Of a stretch of DNA of 64,000 bases, positions 27,442 to 35,730 are shown piece after piece. Source of the stretch: Comamonadaceae bacterium UBA2121 (GTDB lineage: Bacteria; Pseudomonadota; Gammaproteobacteria; Burkholderiales; Burkholderiaceae_C); the NCBI GenBank assembly GCA_002331385.1, contig DCYB01000014.1, positions 124,001-188,000 on the forward strand, read 5' to 3'. The first letter of the stretch is position 1. Each line of letters starts with the position of its first letter. Both the position numbers and the translations under genes were made by a program. Below the pieces are notes generated by a model. The model was not told the origin of the DNA, did no database searches, and saw only the letters and a list, made by a program, of their open reading frames with translations.

Positions 27442-27602
27442 GATCAGAGTTTACAAAATTGCCCAACCTCAAGCACAGGAAAGGCCATAGGAAGTCCCCA
27501 CGGACTTCGAAAACGGGTGATACAGCGCAAGAGGAGCCGGCACCCGGAACCAACAAGGGCGTCGCGCTCAGGGAGCCGCAACAACCCACCCTCCGAAAAC
27601 AA

Positions 27603-27628
27603 CAAAGCCCCGAAATTTCGGGGCTTTG
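27603..27628 (-). terminator. Terminator between rpmA and obgE
   Basis: CAAAGCCCCGAAA and TTTCGGGGCTTTG form a perfect 13-bp inverted repeat. On the minus strand it is followed by TTGTTTT. It lies 20 bp after the rpmA stop, so obgE probably depends on read-through or its own promoter in the ~160-bp gap. Confidence 0.8.
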
Positions 27629-27648
27629 CCTGCGCTGTTCAGCGAACC

Positions 27649-27906
27649 TTACGCCGGAGTGACGCTCACGGTGTGCTTGTTCAGAGCACCCTTGGTGCCG
27701 AAGGTCACGTGACCGTCGATCAGTGCGAACAACGTGTGGTCCTTGCCCTGACCCACATTCAGACCTGCGTGAATGCGAGTGCCGCGCTGACGCACGATGA
27801 TGGAACCGGCGCTGATCAGCTCACCACCGTAAGCCTTCACACCGAGCATTTTGGGCTTGGAATCGCGCCCGTTTCGCGTCGAGCCGCCGCCTTTTTTCTG
27901 TGCCAT
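27649..27906 (-). CDS. rpmA: 50S ribosomal protein L27
   Basis: An 85-residue L27 with the conserved N-terminus MAQKKGGGSTRNGRDS that reaches the peptidyl-transferase centre, then GVKAYGGELISAGSIIVRQRGT. It has no cleavable N-terminal extension of the Firmicutes type. It lies 19 bp after rplU in the same transcript. Confidence 0.97.
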   Translation of the reverse strand: MAQKKGGGSTRNGRDSKPKMLGVKAYGGELISAGSIIVRQRGTRIHAGLNVGQGKDHTLFALIDGHVTFGTKGALNKHTVSVTPA

Positions 27907-27925
27907 GAGACTTTACTCCCTATCC

Positions 27926-28237
27926 TTAAGCAGCAATCGTGTTGATCTGCAGTTCAGTGAACTGCTGACGATGGCCTTGAGACTTTGCATAGTGCTTACG
28001 ACGGCGCAGCTTGAAAATGCGCACCTTGTCGTGCTTGCCGTGAGCAACCACAGTTGCCTTCACAGACGCACCGGACACCAGGGGAGCACCCACCTTGAGT
28101 TCCGCGCCGTTGCCGACTGCCAGAACCTGGTCGATCACAATCTCCTGGCCTACGTCCGCAGCAATCTGTTCTACCTTAATTTTTTCGCCAGCAGCAACGC
28201 GATATTGCTTGCCGCCGGTTTTTATGACCGCGTACAT
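27926..28237 (-). CDS. rplU: 50S ribosomal protein L21
   Basis: A 103-residue L21 starting MYAVIKTGGKQYRV, with the C-terminal KLRRRKHYAKSQGHRQQFTELQI segment that binds 23S rRNA. An upstream in-frame extension is rejected because the ATG at 28235-28237 starts the family sequence. It is divergent from ispB, a conserved arrangement. Confidence 0.97.
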   Translation of the reverse strand: MYAVIKTGGKQYRVAAGEKIKVEQIAADVGQEIVIDQVLAVGNGAELKVGAPLVSGASVKATVVAHGKHDKVRIFKLRRRKHYAKSQGHRQQFTELQINTIAA

Positions 28238-28470
28238 GTAAACCTCTTTTGAAATGAGCTCCGTAAACGAACTTTCACGGAACCCGAGAGTATACCCCAA
28301 AGCCTCAGCAACGCGCAAGGCGCGCCGGATACCCAGCGAACGGGCTATGTCGCCATCAGAAGCAGCTGCGTGCGTCCGATCGGGCACCATCCCTCATGAA
28401 TACAGGCTTGCAACACCTATTGTCGCCCCATGCTTTTGCCATGCTCAAAAGTGATGTCGGCGCGACTTCC

Positions 28471-28476
28471 TATAAT
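28471..28476 (+). promoter_or_regulatory. Candidate -10 element for ispB
   Basis: A perfect TATAAT lies 31 bp upstream of the ispB TTG start codon. I see no good -35 at normal spacing, so this is a partial promoter call. Confidence 0.4.
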
Positions 28477-28507
28477 TTGAGACTTTGACATTATTTGAAG
28501 CATTACC

Positions 28508-29491
28508 TTGGCCACCAACAACAACAGTACCGCCGCCACGCTCGCCTTGATCGCTGACGACATGCGCCAAGTGGACAAAGTCATTGCAGCACGCCTCAGC
28601 TCCTCTGTGCCGCTGGTGAGCCAGGTCGCTCAATACATCATCTCCGCAGGTGGCAAGCGCCTTCGCCCCGCCCTGCTGCTGCTCATGAGCGGCGCCCTTG
28701 GCTACACGCAGGCCGAGCGCTTCAGCCTCGCTGCCGTGGTGGAGTTCATTCACACGGCCACCCTGCTGCACGACGACGTGGTCGACGAATCCACCATGCG
28801 CCGTGGCCGCCCCACCGCCAACGAAAGCTTCGGCAACCCGGCCAGCGTGCTTGTCGGCGACTTTCTCTACTCACGCTCGTTCCAGATGATGGTGGAGACC
28901 GGCAGCATGCGCGTCATGCAGATCCTGGCCGAAGCCACCAACATCATCGCCGAGGGCGAAGTCCAGCAGCTCATGAACACCCATGACGCCTCGCTGACCG
29001 AAGCGGCCTATCTCGACGTCATCCGCTCCAAGACTGCCAAACTCTTCGAGGCCAGCGCCCGCCTTGCCGCCGTGCTCGCAGGCAGCTCTGCCGAAGTGGA
29101 AAAAGCGTGCGCCGACTACGGACAGGCCATCGGCACGGCGTTCCAGGTCATCGACGACGTGCTCGACTACGACGGCGACGCCGCAGAAATGGGCAAGAAC
29201 CTGGGTGACGACCTGCGCGAAGGCAAGGTCACCCTGCCCCTCATCATCGCCATGCAGCGCGGCAACGAAGGCCAGTGCGACCTCATCCGCAACGCCATCG
29301 AAGTGGGCGCGACCGACAATCTGCAGGCCGTCATCGACGTCGTCAAAAACACCGGCGCCCTCGACGCCACAAGGCAAGCCGCAGCGGCACAAGCCCAGCT
29401 TGCCATTGATGCTATTTCGGGTCTGCCAGACAATCCGTACACCAAAGGTTTGCTACAATTAGCGGCTTCGCTGCTCGATCGCCGCATCTAG
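28508..29491 (+). CDS. ispB: Polyprenyl (octaprenyl) diphosphate synthase
   Basis: A trans-prenyl chain elongase making the side chain of ubiquinone. The 327 residues carry both aspartate-rich motifs: LLHDDVVDEST (FARM) and QVIDDVLDYDGD (SARM). The product length, probably C40 in this group, cannot be read from sequence with certainty. The start appears to be TTG at 28508; the next ATG is 18 codons in and would remove part of the first helix. The gene ends 26 bp before tRNA-Pro. Confidence 0.93.
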   Translation: MATNNNSTAATLALIADDMRQVDKVIAARLSSSVPLVSQVAQYIISAGGKRLRPALLLLMSGALGYTQAERFSLAAVVEFIHTATLLHDDVVDESTMRRGRPTANESFGNPASVLVGDFLYSRSFQMMVETGSMRVMQILAEATNIIAEGEVQQLMNTHDASLTEAAYLDVIRSKTAKLFEASARLAAVLAGSSAEVEKACADYGQAIGTAFQVIDDVLDYDGDAAEMGKNLGDDLREGKVTLPLIIAMQRGNEGQCDLIRNAIEVGATDNLQAVIDVVKNTGALDATRQAAAAQAQLAIDAISGLPDNPYTKGLLQLAASLLDRRI

Positions 29492-29517
29492 GCCACCCGC
29501 ACGCGAAACACTCAAAT

Positions 29518-29594
29518 CGGGGTGTAGCTTAGCCTGGTAGAGCGCTACGTTCGGGACGTAGAGGCCGGAGGTTCGAATCCTCTCACCCCGACCA
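29518..29594 (+). tRNA. tRNA-Pro (anticodon CGG)
   Basis: A 77-nt cloverleaf including encoded CCA. The acceptor arms CGGGGTG and CACCCCG pair fully; the anticodon stem CTACG/CGTAG encloses loop TTCGGGA, giving CGG. The T arm is GGAGG TTCGAAT CCTCT. TACAAT at 29454-29459, inside the end of ispB, is a possible -10 for it. A strong terminator follows 10 bp downstream. Confidence 0.97.
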
Positions 29595-29604
29595 GACAAA
29601 TATT

Positions 29605-29640
29605 AAAAAAGCCCAAGTGAACCAGCGCTTGGGCTTTTTT
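29605..29640 (+). terminator. Intrinsic terminator after tRNA-Pro
   Basis: AAAAAAGCCCAAG (from 29605) pairs with CTTGGGCTTTTTT (ending 29640) around a 10-nt loop, with a six-T run. Confidence 0.9.
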
Positions 29641-29691
29641 GCTTTGCGGGTCCAAAAACGATTTGCTTGCGCATTGTCCGCTCGCGTCGCA

Positions 29692-30579
29692 ATGCCAAGG
29701 CGGGCAAATTTTTCCGTCTTCAGCGATACTTCTGCATACTTTACGCATCGATTGCACCTCGTGCCTCCGAGTTCTGCGTCGCCTGGCGACCTTCTGCAAG
29801 CACCCTCCCCCTTTGTGCTGCCCGAGCCTTTCCAACACATCGTGCTGGATGCGGGGCGGCACGAGCCTTTGTGGCGGCAGCTGTTCCAGCAGATTGGTCA
29901 CTTGCTGACGACCGGCGCCCTGATGCAGGGGATGAACCTGCCCGCCGAGCGCGACATGGCGGAGGCGCTCGGCGTGAGCCGCATCACCGTCAAGCGCTGT
30001 TATGACGAGTTGCGCAAGCTCGGCGCGTTGGGTGGACGCGGGCGCGCGGGCAGCGTGGTGCAGGCCGGTGGATTGCCGCACCGGGTGCAGCCCACGCTCG
30101 GCAAGCTGAAGGGCTTCACGGAAGAGATGCACGAACTGGGTATGCGCGCGTCCACGCAATTGCTGGTGCTTGAAAAGCGCTCCGACGCTCGCATTGCGGC
30201 CATGTTCGAGCGCCCGGCGAAGGCGCCGTTCCTGCATGTGGTGCGCATCCGTCTGGGTGACGACGTACCGATGACGCGCGAACAGGCGTGGTATGACCTG
30301 ACAGCGGCCCCGCTGCTGAGTGAGTGGAATGGCGAAGGCTCCGCCTATGCGTGGCTGCGCGAGCGCTGCGGTCTGCCGCTGAGTCACGCGGAGCAGACTG
30401 TGGAAGCCGTGCTGAGTTCGGCAGAGGAAATGTCCGCCTTCGGCTATGACGCACCGCGACCCTGCCTGCTGTTCAAGCGGCGCACGTTCTCGGGATCGTC
30501 CCCGGACATTCTTGTGGAATACGTGGAAGGCACTTTTCGCGGCGATGCCTACGTCTACAAGACCGTGCTGGCGGTGTGA
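29692..30579 (+). CDS. GntR-family regulator with UTRA domain
   Basis: A regulator of the HutC/UTRA subfamily. The winged helix spans roughly protein residues 45-115 (LPAERDMAEALGVSRITVKRCYDELRKLGAL). The UTRA effector domain follows (FLHVVRIRLGDDVPMTREQAWYDLTAAP through ILVEYVEGTFRGDAYVY). The start is uncertain: the reading frame is open back to 29617 through the tRNA terminator, and ATG 29692 has no clear ribosome site; GTG or TTG codons near 29750-29761 are alternatives. The usual UTRA ligands are sugar phosphates or phosphonates. No obvious target gene is adjacent. Confidence 0.85.
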   Translation: MPRRANFSVFSDTSAYFTHRLHLVPPSSASPGDLLQAPSPFVLPEPFQHIVLDAGRHEPLWRQLFQQIGHLLTTGALMQGMNLPAERDMAEALGVSRITVKRCYDELRKLGALGGRGRAGSVVQAGGLPHRVQPTLGKLKGFTEEMHELGMRASTQLLVLEKRSDARIAAMFERPAKAPFLHVVRIRLGDDVPMTREQAWYDLTAAPLLSEWNGEGSAYAWLRERCGLPLSHAEQTVEAVLSSAEEMSAFGYDAPRPCLLFKRRTFSGSSPDILVEYVEGTFRGDAYVYKTVLAV

Positions 30580-30692
30580 ACGCGCAGAGTCACAACGCAC
30601 ACACGACGGCCACACTACGGGAAAATCACGCGCTTGCGTCCACGCTCTGAACTGGTGGCTGTCGGCGAGTCATTCCAGCAGCGCCACCCAGT

Positions 30693-30770
30693 GGACCTGT
30701 ATCGCGGACCTGTACCGCGGACCTGTATCGCGGGCCTGTATCGCGGACCTGTACCGCGGACCTGTATCAC
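30693..30770. repeat. 13-bp tandem repeat, six copies
   Basis: Six head-to-tail units of consensus GGACCTGTAYCGC fill 78 bp exactly. Unit position 10 runs T, C, T, T, C, T; the fourth unit reads GGG instead of GGA and the last ends CAC instead of CGC. There are no spacers between copies. Confidence 0.95.
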
Positions 30771-31072
30771 CATCAATGCATCACACCACTGTCCGGAGTA
30801 ACAGCTTTGCGAAAAAGATGTTGGCGCAATCGCATCGCCTGCATAAAAGATTTGAGCGCCTTAGTGGCCCATCTCAAGCCGATGGCATCGATAAACTGCA
30901 ACAAGCTGAAACTTGACAGATATCATGGGGTATCGAGATAGCTAGCCTAAAAATGTAGATTCCGACCAGTTCATGTAAACAATTGCCAAAATTTGCGAAC
31001 CCTCCGCCGCTAAGCCGTTCTGTACAAGGAGTTCGGGATTGGCGGGCCTGCAACACTAACCTCCTATCCTTG

Positions 31073-31082
31073 CCTGTACAGG
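31073..31082. promoter_or_regulatory. CCTGTACAGG palindrome upstream of pilB
   Basis: A perfect 10-bp palindrome centred 64 bp before the pilB ATG. It shares CCTGTA with every unit of the 13-bp tandem array 300 bp upstream, and a second TGTACA lies at 31021-31026. It could be a regulator half-site pair; chance is possible at this length. Confidence 0.35.
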
Positions 31083-31141
31083 TTGGAGCCAATCAGCGAT
31101 GATAGGATCGTTGCTTTTACTGACATTCATCCCTTGCATTC

Positions 31142-32878
31142 ATGGTCGCTGTAGATCCCGCTTCCAAAAGCGTGGCCCCCGTTGTTCTGCCTGGCTTGGC
31201 ACGAGCGCTGATGTCCGCTGGCAAACTCGAGCAGAAGGCCGCTGAGGACATTGTCAAGAAGGCGCTGACCTCGCGCACGTCGTTCATCGCCGAACTGGTC
31301 GGCTCGGGCACGATCAGCTCGGCCGATCTGGCGCACACGATTTCGACCGTATTTGGCGCTCCGCTGATCGACGTGGACGCGCTGGACACCATTCGCCTTC
31401 CTCAGGACGCGCTCGACGCCAAGATTTGCCAGACCTACCGCGTGGCGGTCCTGAACAAGCGCGGCAACCGGCTGGTGATCGCCACTGCGGACCCGACCGA
31501 TCACGAGGCGGCAGAGCAGATCAAGTTCAGCACACAGATGGGTGTGGACTGGATCGTTGCCGAATACGACAAGCTGGGCCGCCTGGTCGAGAAGATGACC
31601 AAGGGCGCCGCGGAAGCACTGGACAGCATCGTCGCCTCGGGCGATTTCGAGTTCGGCGACGTGTCCGTCGAAGAAGCGACAGAGACGCAGGATGTCGGCC
31701 AGAACGAGGTCGAAGACGCGCCCATCGTCAAGTTTTTGCAGAAGATGCTGATCGATGCGTTCAATATGCGCGCATCGGACTTGCACTTCGAGCCCTATGA
31801 GCACACCTACCGCGTGCGCTTTCGCATCGACGGTGAGCTGCGTGAAATTGCTAGCCCGCCGCCCGCCATCAAGGAAAAGCTCGCCTCGCGCATCAAGGTG
31901 ATCTCGCGCCTGGATATTTCGGAAAAACGCGTGCCGCAGGACGGCCGCATGAAACTCAAGATCGGCGCCGACCGGGTCATCGATTTCCGGGTGAGCACCT
32001 TGCCCACGCTGTTTGGCGAGAAGATCGTGATCCGTATTCTCGACCCCAGCAGCGCCAAGATGGGCATTGAGGCGCTGGGTTATGAGCCGGAGGAAAAAGA
32101 GCGCCTGATGTCGGCCATCGTGCGACCCTACGGCATGATTCTCGTGACCGGCCCGACCGGCTCCGGCAAGACGGTGTCGCTCTATACCTGTCTGAACCTG
32201 CTGAACAAACCCGGCGTGAACATTTCCACGGCAGAAGACCCGTCGGAAATCAACTTGCCCGGTGTGAACCAGGTGAACGTGAACGAGAAGGCGGGCCTGA
32301 CCTTTGCGACCGCGCTGAAGGCATTCCTGCGCCAGGATCCGGACATCATCATGGTGGGTGAAATTCGTGACCTGGAAACGGCGGACATCGCCATCAAGGC
32401 CGCGCAAACCGGTCACCTGGTGCTCTCCACGCTGCACACCAACGACGCGCCGACCACCCTCACGCGGATGCGCAACATGGGCATCGCGCCGTTCAACATC
32501 GCGTCCAGCGTGATTCTCATCACCGCCCAGCGTCTGGGTCGGCGCCTGTGCCCCAAATGCAAGGAGCCTGCCGACATTCCGCATGAATCGCTGGTGGAAG
32601 CGGGCTACAAAGAAGAAGAAATTGACGGCTCCTGGGTCACCTACAAGCCGGTGGGCTGTTCGGCCTGCAACAACGGCTACAAGGGACGGGTCGGCATCTA
32701 TGAGGTGATGCCGATCACCGAAGAATTGCAGCGCATCATTCTTGCGGATGGCAGCGCGTTGGAGATCGCCAAACAAGCTCGTCTGGAAGGCGTTCGCTCC
32801 CTGCGTCAAGCAGGGCTGCACAAGGCGAAATTGGGAGTCACGTCGCTGGAAGAAGTTCTGGCCGTGACCAACGAGTAA
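31142..32878 (+). CDS. pilB: Type IV pilus extension ATPase
   Basis: The cytoplasmic hexameric ATPase that powers pilus assembly, 578 residues. It has an N-terminal MshEN-type domain (residues 20-150), Walker A GPTGSGKT, an Asp box, Walker B with GEIRDLETADIA, and the PilB-type tetracysteine zinc site CPKC ... CSAC near the C-terminus. It leads pilB-pilC-pilD on the plus strand. The long upstream region may carry its control elements. Confidence 0.95.
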   Translation: MVAVDPASKSVAPVVLPGLARALMSAGKLEQKAAEDIVKKALTSRTSFIAELVGSGTISSADLAHTISTVFGAPLIDVDALDTIRLPQDALDAKICQTYRVAVLNKRGNRLVIATADPTDHEAAEQIKFSTQMGVDWIVAEYDKLGRLVEKMTKGAAEALDSIVASGDFEFGDVSVEEATETQDVGQNEVEDAPIVKFLQKMLIDAFNMRASDLHFEPYEHTYRVRFRIDGELREIASPPPAIKEKLASRIKVISRLDISEKRVPQDGRMKLKIGADRVIDFRVSTLPTLFGEKIVIRILDPSSAKMGIEALGYEPEEKERLMSAIVRPYGMILVTGPTGSGKTVSLYTCLNLLNKPGVNISTAEDPSEINLPGVNQVNVNEKAGLTFATALKAFLRQDPDIIMVGEIRDLETADIAIKAAQTGHLVLSTLHTNDAPTTLTRMRNMGIAPFNIASSVILITAQRLGRRLCPKCKEPADIPHESLVEAGYKEEEIDGSWVTYKPVGCSACNNGYKGRVGIYEVMPITEELQRIILADGSALEIAKQARLEGVRSLRQAGLHKAKLGVTSLEEVLAVTNE

Positions 32879-32902
32879 CGTCGACGGAAGAACTGGCTCA
32901 CT

Positions 32903-34120
32903 ATGGCAACCGTAGCATCGAGAGGGATCAAGGACTTTGTCTTTGAATGGGAGGGCAAGGACCGCAACGGCAAGGTCGTTCGCGGTGAAATCCGTGCGGT
33001 CGGCGAAAACCAGGTCAAGGCCTCGCTGCGCCGCCAGGGTGTGCTGGCCACCAAGATCAAGAAGCGCCGCGCCCGCGCGGGCAAGAAGATCAAGCCCAAG
33101 GACATTGCCCTCTTCACGCGCCAGATGGCGACGATGATGAAGGCTGGCGTGCCGCTGCTGCAGGCGTTCGACATTGTCGGTCGCGGCAATACCAACCCCA
33201 GCGTGACCAAGCTGCTCAATGACATCCGCAGCGACGTGGAAACCGGTACCTCGCTGAACGCGGCGTTCCGCAAGTTCCCGATGTACTTCAACGACCTGTA
33301 CTGCAACCTCGTGGAAGCCGGTGAAGCTGCCGGTATCCTGGAGTCGCTGCTGGACCGCCTCGCCACTTACATGGAAAAGACCGAGGCGATCAAGTCCAAG
33401 ATCCGCTCGGCGTTGATGTACCCGACAGCGGTGATCGTGGTGGCGTTCGTGGTGGTCACAGTGATCATGATCTTCGTGATCCCGGCGTTCAAGGAGGTGT
33501 TCACCTCGTTCGGTGCCGACCTGCCCGCGCCTACGCTGTTGGTGATGGCGATCAGCGAATTCTTTGTGTCTTGGTGGTGGCTGATCTTCGGCATTCTTTT
33601 CGGCGGCGGCTATTTCTTCATGCAGGCCTGGAAGCGCAGCGAAAAGGTGCAGCGCTTCATGGACCGCGCACTGCTGAAGATGCCCGTTTTCGGCGCGTTG
33701 ATCGACAAGTCTTGCGTGGCGCGCTGGACGCGCACCCTGTCCACCATGTTTGCGGCCGGCGTGCCGCTGGTAGAGGCGCTGGATTCCGTGGGCGGTGCAT
33801 CGGGCAACTCGCTTTATGCCGACGCCACCGAAAAAATCCAGCAAGAGGTCTCCACCGGCACCAGCCTGACCACCGCCATGACCAACGCCAACGTGTTCCC
33901 CTCGATGGTGCTGCAGATGTGCGCGATCGGCGAGGAATCCGGCTCCATTGACCACATGCTGTCCAAGGCAGCCGACTTCTACGAAGCCGAAGTGGACGAG
34001 ATGGTGGCAGGTCTGTCCAGCCTGATGGAGCCCATCATCATCGTGTTCCTGGGCACCATCATCGGTGGCATCGTGGTGTCGATGTATCTGCCCATCTTCA
34101 AGTTGGGTCAGGTGGTTTGA
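32903..34120 (+). CDS. pilC: Type IV pilus inner-membrane platform protein
   Basis: A 405-residue GspF/PilC protein with two T2SSF repeats (about residues 70-195 and 275-400) and three membrane helices, forming the platform between the ATPase and the pilin base. The FTRQMATMMKAGVPLLQAFD and TRTLSTMFAAGVPLVEALD repeats are diagnostic. It starts 24 bp after pilB and its stop overlaps the pilD start by one base (TGATG). Confidence 0.95.
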   Translation: MATVASRGIKDFVFEWEGKDRNGKVVRGEIRAVGENQVKASLRRQGVLATKIKKRRARAGKKIKPKDIALFTRQMATMMKAGVPLLQAFDIVGRGNTNPSVTKLLNDIRSDVETGTSLNAAFRKFPMYFNDLYCNLVEAGEAAGILESLLDRLATYMEKTEAIKSKIRSALMYPTAVIVVAFVVVTVIMIFVIPAFKEVFTSFGADLPAPTLLVMAISEFFVSWWWLIFGILFGGGYFFMQAWKRSEKVQRFMDRALLKMPVFGALIDKSCVARWTRTLSTMFAAGVPLVEALDSVGGASGNSLYADATEKIQQEVSTGTSLTTAMTNANVFPSMVLQMCAIGEESGSIDHMLSKAADFYEAEVDEMVAGLSSLMEPIIIVFLGTIIGGIVVSMYLPIFKLGQVV

Positions 34121-35016
34121 TGCTGGGTGTCGAATGGATGGACGCGGCGGTCGTCGGCGTTCTCGGTTTGCTGATCGGCAGCTTCCTGAATGTGGTGATT
34201 CACCGCGTGCCCATCATGATGGAGCGCCAGTGGGCCGCCGATGGCGACCAGTACGCCATTGAAGCCGGGTTGAAGCCAGCCCCTGCCGCCGGTGCCGACG
34301 CGCCAGCCACTGACAAGACGGAACGCTACAACCTTCTCACGCCCGCTTCGCGCTGCCCGCATTGCGGCCATGCCATTCGCTGGTACGAAAACATTCCTGT
34401 CCTCAGCTACATCGCGCTGGGCGGCAAGTGCTCCGGCTGCAAGGCGCGCATCAGCCCGCGCTATCCGTTGGTGGAACTGGCCACCGGCGCGCTGTTCTTC
34501 CTGTGCGCATGGCGCTGGGGCTGGACCGTGACCACGGCCATGTGGTGCGGATTCAGCGCCGCGATTGTGGCGCTCGCGATGATCGACTGGGACACCACCC
34601 TGCTGCCGGACGACATCACGCTGCCCTTGATGTGGGCGGGTTTGGTGGGCGCGGCCATGCAATGGCTGACCGTGCCGCTGTTTGATTCGGTCATGGGTGC
34701 GGCCGCTGGCTATGTGTCCCTCTGGCTCGTGTACTGGGCATTCAAGCTCGTGACCGGCAAGGAAGGCATGGGCTATGGCGACTTCAAACTGTTTGCCGGA
34801 CTCGGCGCCTGGTTTGGCTGGTCCGCATTGGTGCCCATCATCCTCATGGCGTCGGTGATCGGCGCCATCGTCGGCATCCTCATGAAGCTGACCAGCGGGC
34901 TGCGTGAAGGCGGCTACGTGCCCTTTGGCCCCTTTCTGGCCGCAGGCGGATTGACGGCAATGGCTGTCGGACCGCAAAAGATGTTGCAGACCGTTTTTTC
35001 TGTGCTTGGCTTTTGA
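34120..35016 (+). CDS. pilD: Prepilin peptidase/N-methyltransferase
   Basis: The bifunctional membrane protease that cleaves prepilin leaders and methylates the new N-terminus. The 298 residues contain GSFLNVVIHRVP (residues 20-31), the zinc-binding CPHC and CSGC pairs of the methylase domain, and the two catalytic aspartates in MIDWDTTLLPDD and GYGDFK. Multiple membrane helices are present. The ATG overlaps the pilC stop. Confidence 0.95.
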   Translation: MLGVEWMDAAVVGVLGLLIGSFLNVVIHRVPIMMERQWAADGDQYAIEAGLKPAPAAGADAPATDKTERYNLLTPASRCPHCGHAIRWYENIPVLSYIALGGKCSGCKARISPRYPLVELATGALFFLCAWRWGWTVTTAMWCGFSAAIVALAMIDWDTTLLPDDITLPLMWAGLVGAAMQWLTVPLFDSVMGAAAGYVSLWLVYWAFKLVTGKEGMGYGDFKLFAGLGAWFGWSALVPIILMASVIGAIVGILMKLTSGLREGGYVPFGPFLAAGGLTAMAVGPQKMLQTVFSVLGF

Positions 35017-35039
35017 GCCCGCTCAGATAAAGTCGTCGC

Positions 35040-35660
35040 ATGTCGAAAGCTGCCCCTTCCTTTATTCGCATTGGCCTGACCGGCGGCATCGGCAGCGGAA
35101 AAAGCACCGTCGGCGCGATGCTGGAGCAGCAAGGCGCTGGTCTGATCGACGCCGACGCCATTGCACGCTCCGTGACGGCGACCGGCGGCGCGGCGATCGA
35201 GCCCATCCGGCAGGCCTTTGGCACGGCGTTCATCGGTGCAGACGGGGCCCTGGACCGGGCACGCATGCGCGAGCTGGTATTTGCCGACCCTCACGCCAAA
35301 TCACGGCTGGAAGCCATCGTGCATCCGCTCGTGGGCGACGTGACATGGCGCACCGCACAGGCGCTGGCCGATGCCGGACGGCGCGTGATCGTGTTTGACA
35401 TTCCGCTGCTCGTGGAGTCCGGGCACTGGCCTTCGCGCCTTGACGTCGTGGTCGTCGTGGATTGCCGCGAAGCGACCCAGATCGCGCGCGTTCAGCAACG
35501 CAATGGTCTGGAGCCGGAGGTGATTCGCTCGATCATGGCGGCGCAGGCCACGCGCGCTCAACGGCGGGCCACTGCAGACATCGTTATATATAACGATGAG
35601 CTATCAATGTTAGATCTGCAAACAAAAGCGCACGGGCTCGCGGCGCAGTTCGGGCTATGA
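35040..35660 (+). CDS. coaE: Dephospho-CoA kinase
   Basis: It phosphorylates dephospho-CoA, the last step in coenzyme A synthesis. The 206 residues begin with the P-loop GLTGGIGSGKS and include the substrate Asp region DADAIARSV and the LID/LVVVDC segment typical of CoaE. It lies 23 bp after pilD, the usual pilD-coaE-zapD-yacG arrangement. Confidence 0.95.
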   Translation: MSKAAPSFIRIGLTGGIGSGKSTVGAMLEQQGAGLIDADAIARSVTATGGAAIEPIRQAFGTAFIGADGALDRARMRELVFADPHAKSRLEAIVHPLVGDVTWRTAQALADAGRRVIVFDIPLLVESGHWPSRLDVVVVVDCREATQIARVQQRNGLEPEVIRSIMAAQATRAQRRATADIVIYNDELSMLDLQTKAHGLAAQFGL

Positions 35661-35730
35661 TGTGTAATCAGTGCAAATGATGCGCATCAATGATGATGCC
35701 CGCTGAGCTGAAACCCGGGAAATCCGCAGC

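Larger units (their letters stand above)
30580..31141. other. 562-bp gene-free region before pilB
   Basis: No credible gene is seen on either strand. It holds a 13-bp tandem array (30693-30770), an isolated consensus -35 TTGACA (30913-30918) with only a weak -10, a locally AT-richer part (about 30830-31010), two TGTACA sites (31021-31026 and within the palindrome 31073-31082), and the pilB upstream region. A short open frame through the repeat array (to 30916) is an accidental extension from another frame of the GntR gene. Confidence 0.7.

Noticed and set aside
26056..27945. Open frame of 629 codons on the plus strand opposite proB, obgE and rpmA
   Set aside because: It spans three real genes and their gaps with no domain or ribosome site.
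30693..30770. The 13-bp repeats as a CRISPR array
   Set aside because: Units are far too short, have no spacers, and there are no cas genes in the window.
30446..30916. Plus-strand frame translating the 13-bp repeats into a repeated peptide
   Set aside because: Most of it overlaps the GntR gene in another frame; the peptide repeat is a by-product of 13-bp units read over 39 bp.
31039..31058. Sigma-54 promoter for pilB
   Set aside because: TTGGCGGGCCTGCA looks suggestive, but the GG and GC elements are not at the required 10-bp spacing.
31127..33955. Open frame of over 900 codons on the minus strand opposite pilB and pilC
   Set aside because: It mirrors two clear pilus genes with catalytic motifs; its His/Arg/Gln-rich composition is typical of antisense frames in high-GC DNA.
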